DNA from: Pedobacter frigidisoli
GTDB taxonomy: Bacteria; Bacteroidota; Bacteroidia; Sphingobacteriales; Sphingobacteriaceae
Direction of reading: 5' to 3'
Assembly (NCBI RefSeq): GCF_004331675.1
Contig: NZ_SJSN01000002.1
Coordinates: 197,956-261,955 of the forward strand
DNA: 64,000 nucleotides
The notes under the pieces: generated by a model
Databases searched by the model: none
What the model saw: the letters and a program-made list of their open reading frames with translations, nothing else
Told to the model about the DNA's origin: nothing
Made by a program: the position numbers and the translations under genes
Part shown: positions 25,212 through 32,987 of the stretch, piece after piece
Layout: every line of letters starts with the position of its first letter
Numbering within the stretch: position 1 is the stretch's first letter

Positions 25212-25808
25212 ATGAAAATATTACATCTTATATCTAGTCCGAGAGGGGCTGTTTCTTTCAGCATTAAATTGGGTAATGCAATTGTAGAAAAATTAGTTAC
25301 TGCAAATCCAAATAGTACCATTACCACACACGATCTTACCTCGTCTCCATTCCCACATTTAGAGGAAGTACATTTAAATTCTTTTTACACGCCCTTAGAA
25401 AACTTTACGCCTGAATTAACGGAAGCAGTAAAACATTCAAACGAAGCTATTGCCGAATTGATGGACGCAGATGTGATTGTAATTGGTGTTCCACTTTATA
25501 ATTTCGGAATCCACTCTACATTAAAAGCATGGATTGATCACATTGCCCGTGCCGGACAAACGTTTAGCTATTCAGGAAATGGACCTGAGGGTTTGGTTAA
25601 AGGTAAAAAAGTTTATTTGGCAATCTCATCAGGTGGCGTTTATTCTGAGGGACCAATGAAATCTTATGATTTTACAGAACCTTATTTGCGAGCAGTATTA
25701 GGTTTCTTAGGAATGGTTGATATGAAAGCTTTTAGGGTGGAGGGTGTTAACATGCCAGATTTGAAAGACCAAGCTTTAGAAAAAGCAATCGAAAGTATAG
25801 TGCTTTAG
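25212..25808 (+). CDS. azoR: FMN-dependent NADH-azoreductase (flavodoxin-fold quinone reductase)
   Basis: A 198-residue flavodoxin-like reductase that transfers electrons from NAD(P)H through FMN to quinones or azo compounds, mainly as a detoxification enzyme. The FMN-binding start is KILHLISSPRGAVSFS, the central loop is VPLYNFGIHSTLKAWIDHIARAGQTF, and AISSGGVYSEG supplies the flavin phosphate loop. Length and motifs are normal for AzoR. The gene is monocistronic, with a plausible promoter 22 bases before it. Confidence 0.93.
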   Translation: MKILHLISSPRGAVSFSIKLGNAIVEKLVTANPNSTITTHDLTSSPFPHLEEVHLNSFYTPLENFTPELTEAVKHSNEAIAELMDADVIVIGVPLYNFGIHSTLKAWIDHIARAGQTFSYSGNGPEGLVKGKKVYLAISSGGVYSEGPMKSYDFTEPYLRAVLGFLGMVDMKAFRVEGVNMPDLKDQALEKAIESIVL

Positions 25809-25857
25809 TTATAATTTATACAGCGGATAAAATTTCCGCTGTAGAAATTTATAGAAT

Positions 25858-26220
25858 TTAATTAGGTAAATATTTTTCTACTCTACTGGCAAAATCATTC
25901 AAATCAAATGGTTTATTAATGAAATCTTCAGCATCGCATTTAGCTTTAACCGCATTTAAATGATTGTTGGCCGACATCATCATCACGGGAATAGCATGAG
26001 TTTTTACATTTCTTTTTAATAGATTACAAATATCTAACCCATTTCCATCCGGAAGCATAATATCTAAAATTACCATATCTGGAATATGCTCGTTCATTTG
26101 CATCCAAAAATCGCTGGTATTACAGCATGCTTTTACATCGTAATGTTCTTCAATTAATAAAAATTCAATTATTTCTCTGATGTTAGGATTGTCTTCAACT
26201 ACATAAATGCACTTTTTCAT
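25858..26220 (-). CDS. Receiver-only response regulator
   Basis: A 120-residue single receiver domain: acidic pair in VVEDNPN, phosphoacceptor Asp in DMVILDIMLPDGNG, and Lys in DFINKPF. There is no output domain and no adjacent kinase, so signalling must pass through partner proteins. It is convergent with azoR (49 bases apart). With the receiver-only protein at 19864 it is the second such gene in 7 kb. Confidence 0.9.
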   Translation of the reverse strand: MKKCIYVVEDNPNIREIIEFLLIEEHYDVKACCNTSDFWMQMNEHIPDMVILDIMLPDGNGLDICNLLKRNVKTHAIPVMMMSANNHLNAVKAKCDAEDFINKPFDLNDFASRVEKYLPN

Positions 26221-26373
26221 ATGCTCCTCCTTTTATATTAGGATAACTCCTCTAGCAGTCAGATGTTTAAGATAGTTGTTCACATTTATGGAGTTATTAA
26301 CGCAGTAGGATGCACTTGTCATACTTTTCTACAATTTTATTTAAGGGTAAAAAAAATCGCTAAATAAATTTTG

Positions 26374-26399
26374 ATACTAAATTTTTTAGTATAGATTTG
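26374..26399 (+). promoter_or_regulatory. Palindrome overlapping a candidate promoter
   Basis: ATACTAA (26374-26380) and TTAGTAT (26386-26392) form a perfect inverted repeat with a 5-base loop; it runs into a -7 box TAGATTTG (26392-26399). The next plus-strand gene starts at 26501. This is an operator-like arrangement, by inference. Confidence 0.5.
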
Positions 26400-26500
26400 C
26401 CTTTAGAGAGACAAGAATACACTATCAAAGATGTATTTATTTGATTATTTTAAACAAATAGGCTATGGCTACGTTTGTTTGCTGATATATTTATTTTTCT

Positions 26501-26815
26501 ATGACCGTAACCGTTTTAGCCATATTTGAGACCGATTTTAGACCAGATCAATCACTAGGAAAGATCATGAACGAGCGACTGAGAATTGCTGCTGCAGATT
26601 TACAAGATATTCATTTGCAGTCGTTACAATCTATCGGTCAGCGTAATGATGATTTAGTAGTGTACATTAGTTATAACCCAAAATATACAATTAGGTGGCG
26701 TGTAGTTAATGATGTGCCAGAAGATGTAGAAAACTTTGTTGCGCAAGCTTGTGGTAACTTAGGCTATATCCATTGGAAAACTTCGTCTATAAACGTGTTC
26801 AAGGGAAATGAATAA
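26501..26815 (+). CDS. Small hypothetical protein
   Basis: A 104-residue soluble protein, not recognised. It alternates short strands and helices, with a Trp-rich middle (RWRVVNDVPEDVENFV, then GYIHWKTSSINVF). The gene has a clean ATG, a candidate promoter with an operator-like palindrome about 100 bases upstream, and a terminator 21 bases after the stop, so it is an independent regulated unit. Nothing indicates its function. Confidence 0.65.
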   Translation: MTVTVLAIFETDFRPDQSLGKIMNERLRIAAADLQDIHLQSLQSIGQRNDDLVVYISYNPKYTIRWRVVNDVPEDVENFVAQACGNLGYIHWKTSSINVFKGNE

Positions 26816-26836
26816 TCCTTAGAGTTGGCTATTTTG

Positions 26837-26863
26837 AAAACCTCGCATTTTGAGGTTTTTTTT
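26837..26863 (+). terminator. Intrinsic terminator
   Basis: AAAACCTC pairs with GAGGTTTT around GCATTTT and is followed by T residues; it ends the transcript of the 26501 gene. Confidence 0.85.
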
Positions 26864-26945
26864 ATTTACAAGTTTTGGTAACGAATTTTAATAAATTGAT
26901 TTATAGAATTATAGCTATTTTTTTGCTACCTTGAAATAAAAAAAT

Positions 26946-27017
26946 ATGGAGCTATTAGCCGAAGTTGTTTTATTCCTCCTCGAAATTTCAGTAGCTGCTT
27001 TTAGAAAGAGTAGGTGA
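26946..27017 (+). CDS. Possible 23-residue hydrophobic peptide
   Basis: ATG-started frame MELLAEVVLFLLEISVAAF followed by RKSR: a hydrophobic helix with a basic tail. It lies between a terminator and the convergent mnmA terminator. No promoter was identified and the frame may be chance; listed at low confidence. Confidence 0.25.
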   Translation: MELLAEVVLFLLEISVAAFRKSR

Positions 27018-27064
27018 TTTTATCTCTTTTGAGAGATTCCTTTATCCAAAAAATGCTTTTAAAA

Positions 27065-27095
27065 AAGAAAACCCCAGTTAATAACTGAGGTTTAT
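27065..27095 (-). terminator. Intrinsic terminator after mnmA
   Basis: On the minus strand AACCTCAGTTAT pairs with AACTGGGGTT and is followed by T-rich sequence, 18-48 bases after the mnmA stop. Confidence 0.75.
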
Positions 27096-27112
27096 ATGTT
27101 GAGTGAAATTCT

Positions 27113-28204
27113 TTAAACCAAAAAGCCACCGCCTAATAAATCGTTTCCTTCGTAAAAAACGGCAGATTGGCCAGGTGCTATTGCAGAAACATTGTGATCA
27201 AACACCACACGCATTCTATCTTTTTCTTGAACAATTGTACTTAACATACCGGCATCCTTATAACGGATCTTCGTAATTACGTCATTCATTGGTTCTTCAA
27301 TACTCGCATATTTAACCAAGTTAATATTGCGAACCATGGCTTCCTTACGTTCCAGTTCTTCGGCTTTACCCAAAACAACAGTATTGCTTTCTGGTAAGAT
27401 TTGAGTAACAAACATTGGCTCGCCAAATGCAATACCTAAACCCTTACGTTGCCCAATGGTGTAAAACGGATAACCTTTATGTTGACCAACGATCATTCCA
27501 TTGCTTAAAATGAAATTACCACCAGCAACCTTATCTTCCAAATCTTCAACTTTATGTTTTAAAAATGCTCTGTAATCGTTATCAGGAACAAAGCAGATCT
27601 CGTAACTTTCAGATTTTTTTGCCAATTCCTCTTGTCCCATATCCAAAGCCATCTGTCTAATTTCGGCTTTTGCAAAACTGCCTAACGGAAATTTTGTACG
27701 GGAAAGATTCTCTTGAGACACACCCCAAAGCACATAAGATTGGTCTTTATTTTCATCCTTGCCTTTAGAAATTACATAACGGCCGCTATCTTGTTGGCGT
27801 ACATTAGCATAATGACCAGTAGCAATAAACTCGCAATCTAATTTGTTGGCACGTTTTAATAAAGCTTCCCATTTAATGTGCGTATTACACAATACACAAG
27901 GATTTGGCGTTCTTCCGGCAAGGTATTCATCTACGAAATTATCGATTACATAATCTCCAAATTCATCGCGGATATCTAAAATGTAGTGAGGGAAACCATA
28001 ATTTACGGCGAGTGTACGGGCATCGTTAATGCTATCTAGCGAACAACAACCAGTTTCCTTACTGATACCACCAGAGGTTGCATAATCCCAAGTTTTCATG
28101 GTTAAGCCAATAACCTCATAACCTTGCTCGTGCAACATTACAGCCGCTACCGAACTATCAACCCCGCCACTCATGGCAACCAGAATTCTACCGTGTTTAC
28201 TCAT
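27113..28204 (-). CDS. mnmA: tRNA-specific 2-thiouridylase MnmA
   Basis: A 363-residue cytosolic enzyme that adds sulfur to C2 of uridine-34 in tRNA-Lys, -Glu and -Gln, using ATP and a persulfide carried by its catalytic cysteines. The PP-loop AMSGGVDSS is at 10-18. NPCVLCN holds Cys103 (nucleophile/persulfide) and YEICF holds Cys204, corresponding to the E. coli pair. Length is normal. The gene is alone; a -7 box lies 18 bases before the start, and a terminator follows. Confidence 0.97.
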   Translation of the reverse strand: MSKHGRILVAMSGGVDSSVAAVMLHEQGYEVIGLTMKTWDYATSGGISKETGCCSLDSINDARTLAVNYGFPHYILDIRDEFGDYVIDNFVDEYLAGRTPNPCVLCNTHIKWEALLKRANKLDCEFIATGHYANVRQQDSGRYVISKGKDENKDQSYVLWGVSQENLSRTKFPLGSFAKAEIRQMALDMGQEELAKKSESYEICFVPDNDYRAFLKHKVEDLEDKVAGGNFILSNGMIVGQHKGYPFYTIGQRKGLGIAFGEPMFVTQILPESNTVVLGKAEELERKEAMVRNINLVKYASIEEPMNDVITKIRYKDAGMLSTIVQEKDRMRVVFDHNVSAIAPGQSAVFYEGNDLLGGGFLV

Positions 28205-28559
28205 TTTAAAATTATTGGATGCAAAAATAAGGTTTATTTAGCTGAAATTATTTAAAGCAAGTCAGTTACTTGTAAAAACGAGGTTTATAAATTCTTGCTT
28301 TTGTTGAGTTTCTTGCAAATTTTAAGTTAATTAAACCTGATCGAGAGCGGTTCCCGTTCTTGTCGGGATTAGCAAAGAGCAGGAGTGAAGCAACTGAAAA
28401 GTACTGCAATTGCTTTCTAAAAAATAATCCAATCCGCATTAGATTAAGCTATTGTATTTTTTTAGTTGGTTAAACGATTTAGTTGGAGAATTTTTACAGA
28501 TTTGCGATTAAATTAATACCTTAGAATTTTCAAAAAAATAAGCTAAATTTTTAACTGAT
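28205..28559. other. 355-base divergent intergenic region with a hairpin repeat
   Basis: Between mnmA (minus) and GH92 (plus). It contains the -7 box CAAAAATA at 28222-28229 (TATTTTTG on the minus strand) for mnmA, and the hairpin TCCCG-TTCTTGT-CGGGA at 28352-28368 followed by a stretch containing GAGCAGGAGTGAAGC that looks like an interspersed repeat of the phylum. Otherwise nothing is seen. Confidence 0.5.
28222..28229 (-). promoter_or_regulatory. Candidate -7 box for mnmA
   Basis: TATTTTTG on the minus strand matches TAnnTTTG, 18 bases before the mnmA start. Confidence 0.4.
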
Positions 28560-30845
28560 ATGATTAAAAAAGTTGTTCTGCCTTGTCTTTTGCTTTCATC
28601 CCTAATGGCTGCGGCCCAGCAAAATCTTGTGCAGTATGTTAAGCCGATTATCGGTACTTCTAAAATGGGACATACTTACCCAGGTGCCACTGTTCCATTT
28701 GGTGCGGTTCAATTAAGTCCAGAAACGGATACTTTATCTTACGAAGTAAATGGAAAATACAACGGCGATGTTTATAAATATTGCGCTGGTTATAAGTTCG
28801 AGGATAAAACAATTACAGGTTTTAGTCATACTCATTTCAGCGGAACTGGTCATTCAGATTTGGGCGATTTTCTAATTATGCCAACCCAAGGAAAATTGCA
28901 GTTAAATCCGGGTACAGCTTCAGATCCAAAAGGTGGATATCGTTCTGCTTTCTCGCATGCAAATGAAAAAGTAGAAGCTGGCTACTACAAGGTGAAGCTT
29001 GAGGATGATAACATTACTGCAGAATTAACGGCTACCACCAGAGTTGGAATGCATCAATACACTTTTCCAAAATCAGATAAATCGCATATTATTTTAGATT
29101 TGATGGCAGGGATTTACAACTACGAAGACAAAACCGTTTGGACTTATGTTCGTGTTGTTAACGATACATTGGTTACGGGTTATCGCCAAACCAATGGATG
29201 GGGAAGAACCAGAACGGTTTATTTTGCCATGAGTTTTTCAAAGGCTTTTAAGAGTTACGGGCGTAAAAGCTACGATGCTAAACAGGCTTACAGAGGATTT
29301 TGGGGCAAGTTTAACCAAGATCAAAACTTCCCGGAAATTGCCGGTAAAAAGTTAAAAATGTATTTTGATTTTGATACTCAAGAAGGAGAAAAAGTTAAGA
29401 TCAAGTTTGCTTTATCGCCAGTTAGCCAAGAAAATGCACTACAAAATATGCGTACAGAGATTTCTGGATGGGACTTTGAAAAAGTAAAAGCCCAAGCTCA
29501 ATCGGGCTGGAATAAGGAATTAAACAAAATACAGGTTACCACTTCTAACGATAACAAAATTAATTTTTACACGGCCTTATACCATGCTTTTATCAATCCA
29601 ACAACCTATACGGATGTAAATGGCGAATATAAAGGTTTAGATCAGGGCATCCATAAAGCGGATGGTTTTACCAATTATACCACTTTCTCTTTGTGGGATA
29701 CTTATCGGGCTTTGCATCCATTCTTTAACATTATGCAACCAAGTCGAAGTAACGATATGGTGAAATCGATGATGGCGCATTATGATCAGAGTAGCCTGCA
29801 CATGCTGCCTATTTGGTCGCATTATGCAAACGATAATTGGTGTATGAGTGGCTACCATAGTGTTTCCGTTTTGGCTGATGCTATTATTAAAGGCACCTAT
29901 AATGGCGATGCAAATAAAGCTTTGGATGCCTGCGTAACAACGGCCAAACACCGCGATTACGAGGGGATTGGTTATTACATTGATAAGGGTTACATTCCTG
30001 CCGAAAAGAGTGGGGTATCGGTTTCGAATACGTTAGAATATGCTTATGATGATTGGGCGATAGCACAATTAGCTAAAAAACTTAATCGCATGGATGTTTA
30101 TGATGAATTTATTAAACGTTCTGGTAACTGGAAAAATAATTACGATACTGCTTCAGGCTTTATGCGCCCACGCTTAGCTGATGGTACTTTTAAGAAAACA
30201 TTCGATCCTAAAGACACTGAAGGACAAGGATTTATCGAGGGAAACAGCTGGAATTATAGTTTCTTTGTTCCGCATGATCCGGCTTCATTAATTGAAGTAA
30301 TGGGTGGCAGAAAGAAATTTGCAGCTCGATTGGATTCCTTATTCAGTATGCATTTACCTGATGAATTTTTTGCACATACAGAAGATATTACTCGTGAAGG
30401 TATTATTGGTGGCTATGTTCATGGGAATGAGCCGGCGCACCATGTAGCTTATCTTTACAATTGGACTGATGAAGTTTATAAAGGTCAGGCTCAAATTCGC
30501 CACATTTTAAATATGCAATATAAACCTACTGCTGATGGTTTGGGTGGAAATGATGATTGCGGACAAATGAGTGCTTGGTATATGTTTTCTTCGATGGGAT
30601 TTTATCCTGTTGCTCCAGGTTCTGACGTATATTCGTTAGGAAGTCCATTAGTTAATAATGCGGTGATTAATCTAGAAAACGGTAAAACATTTACAGTAGA
30701 AGCAATTAAACAAAGTGATAAAAATGTTTATGTTCAAAAAGTAATGTTGAATGGAAAAGAGATTACAAATCATCAAATTAAACATTCAGATATTACAAAT
30801 GGAGGAAAGCTTACTTTTTATATGAGCGCTAAACCTAAAAAATAA
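28560..30845 (+). CDS. GH92 family exo-alpha-mannosidase
   Basis: A 761-residue secreted calcium-dependent glycosidase (signal peptide about 1-19, ending MAAAQQ). The GH92 family removes alpha-linked mannose, mostly alpha-1,2, from N-glycan or yeast mannan. The start IIGTSKMGHTYPGATVPFGAVQLSP, the mid-barrel WDTYRALHPFF and the late HGNEPAHHVAYLYNWT and GNDDCGQMSAWYMFSSMGFYP are family signatures. The enzyme should act in the periplasm or on the cell surface. It lies alone rather than in a polysaccharide utilisation locus with SusCD, so its partners must be elsewhere. A terminator follows. Confidence 0.95.
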   Translation: MIKKVVLPCLLLSSLMAAAQQNLVQYVKPIIGTSKMGHTYPGATVPFGAVQLSPETDTLSYEVNGKYNGDVYKYCAGYKFEDKTITGFSHTHFSGTGHSDLGDFLIMPTQGKLQLNPGTASDPKGGYRSAFSHANEKVEAGYYKVKLEDDNITAELTATTRVGMHQYTFPKSDKSHIILDLMAGIYNYEDKTVWTYVRVVNDTLVTGYRQTNGWGRTRTVYFAMSFSKAFKSYGRKSYDAKQAYRGFWGKFNQDQNFPEIAGKKLKMYFDFDTQEGEKVKIKFALSPVSQENALQNMRTEISGWDFEKVKAQAQSGWNKELNKIQVTTSNDNKINFYTALYHAFINPTTYTDVNGEYKGLDQGIHKADGFTNYTTFSLWDTYRALHPFFNIMQPSRSNDMVKSMMAHYDQSSLHMLPIWSHYANDNWCMSGYHSVSVLADAIIKGTYNGDANKALDACVTTAKHRDYEGIGYYIDKGYIPAEKSGVSVSNTLEYAYDDWAIAQLAKKLNRMDVYDEFIKRSGNWKNNYDTASGFMRPRLADGTFKKTFDPKDTEGQGFIEGNSWNYSFFVPHDPASLIEVMGGRKKFAARLDSLFSMHLPDEFFAHTEDITREGIIGGYVHGNEPAHHVAYLYNWTDEVYKGQAQIRHILNMQYKPTADGLGGNDDCGQMSAWYMFSSMGFYPVAPGSDVYSLGSPLVNNAVINLENGKTFTVEAIKQSDKNVYVQKVMLNGKEITNHQIKHSDITNGGKLTFYMSAKPKK

Positions 30846-30874
30846 TATTACGAATCATCCCGATTGGTATATTT

Positions 30875-30906
30875 AACCGCTGGCAATTGTCGGCGGTTTT
30901 TTTTTT
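30875..30906 (+). terminator. Intrinsic terminator after GH92
   Basis: AACCGC pairs with GCGGTT around TGGCAATTGTCG, followed by a long T run. Confidence 0.8.
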
Positions 30907-31002
30907 GCCCAGTTTTTACAGTTTTCTTTCAGATTTAATCTAAAAGATTATAACAAATTAAATTATTCCTCTCCAGTTGAAATAATTGTTAACTTAAACA
31001 CA

Positions 31003-31674
31003 ATGAAAATCCTGATAGTAGAAGATGAGTATCAATTATTAGAAAGCATGAAAGCTTACTTTGCTGAGGCTGGAACAATATGCGAAACAGCATCAAACTA
31101 TGCTATGGCATCAGAAAAGATTGCATTGTATGATTATGATTGCATATTGTTAGATCTTGGACTTCCAGATGGTGAGGGGCTCGATCTGGTGAGGAAAATT
31201 AGATCGCTTAAAAAGAAAGATGGGATCTTAATTATCTCTGCAAGACACTCTCTCGATGATAAATTAAATGGTTTGGACCTTGGAGCTGATGATTATTTAG
31301 TGAAACCCTTTCATTTATCGGAGTTAAAAGCTCGGGTTACGGCAATTGTTCGTCGTAAAAATTTTGATGGCACCAATGAGATCTTATTTAATGAATTAAC
31401 AGTTGATCTCAGTTCGATGAAAACTGCAGTTAATAAAATTCCTGTTGTTTTAACTAAAAAAGAATACGATCTATTGATTTACTTTTTATCTAACAAAGGA
31501 AAAGTAGTTTCCAAAAATGCTATGGCAGAGCATTTATGGGGCGATGAAATGGATATCGCCGATGATTTCGATTTCATTTACACACATGTTAAAAATTTGC
31601 GAAAAAAACTTGTAGAAGCAGGTGCGTTAGATTATTTGAAATCGGTTTATGGTATTGGTTACAAGTTTGGATAA
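31003..31674 (+). CDS. OmpR/PhoB-family response regulator
   Basis: A 223-residue two-domain transcription factor. The receiver has the acid pair in IVEDEY, phosphoacceptor Asp51 in ILLDLGLPDG and Lys in YLVKPFH; the winged helix (about 125-222) has LTKKEYDLL, HLWGDE and YTHVKNLRKKL and ends with the VYGIGYKF strand. It is phosphorylated by the kinase encoded two bases downstream. Targets are not evident; adjacency to the GH92 gene or to the surface protein on the other side may be chance. Confidence 0.96.
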   Translation: MKILIVEDEYQLLESMKAYFAEAGTICETASNYAMASEKIALYDYDCILLDLGLPDGEGLDLVRKIRSLKKKDGILIISARHSLDDKLNGLDLGADDYLVKPFHLSELKARVTAIVRRKNFDGTNEILFNELTVDLSSMKTAVNKIPVVLTKKEYDLLIYFLSNKGKVVSKNAMAEHLWGDEMDIADDFDFIYTHVKNLRKKLVEAGALDYLKSVYGIGYKFG

Positions 31675-31676
31675 AT

Positions 31677-32960
31677 ATGAAATTAGCAAGTAAATATAAT
31701 CGAGTTAATTTGATTACATCTCTGGTAGTTTTGTTATTTACAGGGGTTATTTATTATGTTGTAATCCATTTTATATTAACCGAAAAATTAGATAGGGATC
31801 TTGGGGTAGAGGAAGATGAGATTAAACAATATGTAAAAACTTATCAGCAATTGCCACTTCCGGCAAGTTACCTCGATCAACAAATATATTATCGTCCATT
31901 AACAGGAAATGTAACTGAAACCAGGGATTTTAAGTATACAACTTTCTATAATCCGAAAGATAAAGAGATGGAACCTGGGAGGAGCTTGGTTACAATTGTC
32001 TTCCTGAAAAATAAACCGTACGAGGTAAATATCACAAAATCGCGTGTAGAGTCTGAAGATTTGGTCAGAATTATTTTGCTTATCACACTGGGCGTAACTG
32101 GAATACTCTTAATCAGCCTGATATTAATTAACCGTTTCGCATTGACAAGGCTATGGAAACCATTTTACAAAATCTTGTTACAGATGAAAGATTTTAATCT
32201 CACTAAAATGAATGAGATCACTTACAGTAAATCAGATATAGATGAATTTAACGAATTAAATGAGTCGGCAAATTTAATGGCTTCTCGCGTAAAACAGGAT
32301 TATAAGGATTTAAGGAACTTTACAGACAACGCATCACACGAAATGATGACACCTTTAGCCATTATAAATTCTAAACTGGATACTTTGCTTCAGAATGGAC
32401 CTTTTACTGAAGAACAGGGAATTATACTGGATGACATTTACAAGGCTACAGGAAGATTATCAAGACTTAACCAAGGACTACTTTTGTTAACCAAAATCGA
32501 AAATAATCTTGTTCCCGATATTCAGGTTATAGCCCTTAATGAGTTATTAGAAGAAAAAGTTCGGCTTTTCAAAGAACTAGCAGAAAATGAGAAGATTACT
32601 TTTCATTTAAATTTGGCTGCCGTAAAAGTGAATATGAGCAAATACTTGGCAGATGTTCTACTTAATAATTTATTGAGTAATGCCATTAAATACAATTTCA
32701 AAGGTGGCCAAATTTGGATTGTTTTAGATCAAGATTCCATACAGATATCAAATACAGGAAATGACGGTGAAATGGATTTAAACCTATTCAGCCGATTTGC
32801 TAAATCTGCTAATTCAGAAGGGATGGGCCTTGGTTTAGCTATTACGAAACAAATTTGTAGCCTTTATAACTTTTCTTTAAGCTATAAATTTGAAACGCAA
32901 AAACATTGGTTCTCGATTTTATTTAAAAATAGCGATAAAGCCAAAGTATTGCATCGTTGA
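31677..32960 (+). CDS. Sensor histidine kinase
   Basis: A 427-residue inner-membrane kinase. Two transmembrane segments (about 9-31 and 130-152) flank a periplasmic sensor of about 100 residues without a recognised fold. A short linker, the H-box NASHEMMTPLAI with phosphoacceptor His221, the N-box LLSNAIKYN (about 332-340) and the G-box GMGLGLAITKQ (about 382) follow. The C-terminal ATPase domain is slightly short, but all boxes are present. The gene follows the regulator by two bases and is translationally coupled. The ligand is unknown. Confidence 0.96.
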   Translation: MKLASKYNRVNLITSLVVLLFTGVIYYVVIHFILTEKLDRDLGVEEDEIKQYVKTYQQLPLPASYLDQQIYYRPLTGNVTETRDFKYTTFYNPKDKEMEPGRSLVTIVFLKNKPYEVNITKSRVESEDLVRIILLITLGVTGILLISLILINRFALTRLWKPFYKILLQMKDFNLTKMNEITYSKSDIDEFNELNESANLMASRVKQDYKDLRNFTDNASHEMMTPLAIINSKLDTLLQNGPFTEEQGIILDDIYKATGRLSRLNQGLLLLTKIENNLVPDIQVIALNELLEEKVRLFKELAENEKITFHLNLAAVKVNMSKYLADVLLNNLLSNAIKYNFKGGQIWIVLDQDSIQISNTGNDGEMDLNLFSRFAKSANSEGMGLGLAITKQICSLYNFSLSYKFETQKHWFSILFKNSDKAKVLHR

Positions 32961-32987
32961 ATGAATATCTGAATAACAAATGAGGGA

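Noticed and set aside
26431-26529. 32-codon ATG frame overlapping the start of the 26501 gene
   Set aside because: Overlaps the gene in another frame and looks random; a regulatory upstream frame is possible but has no support.
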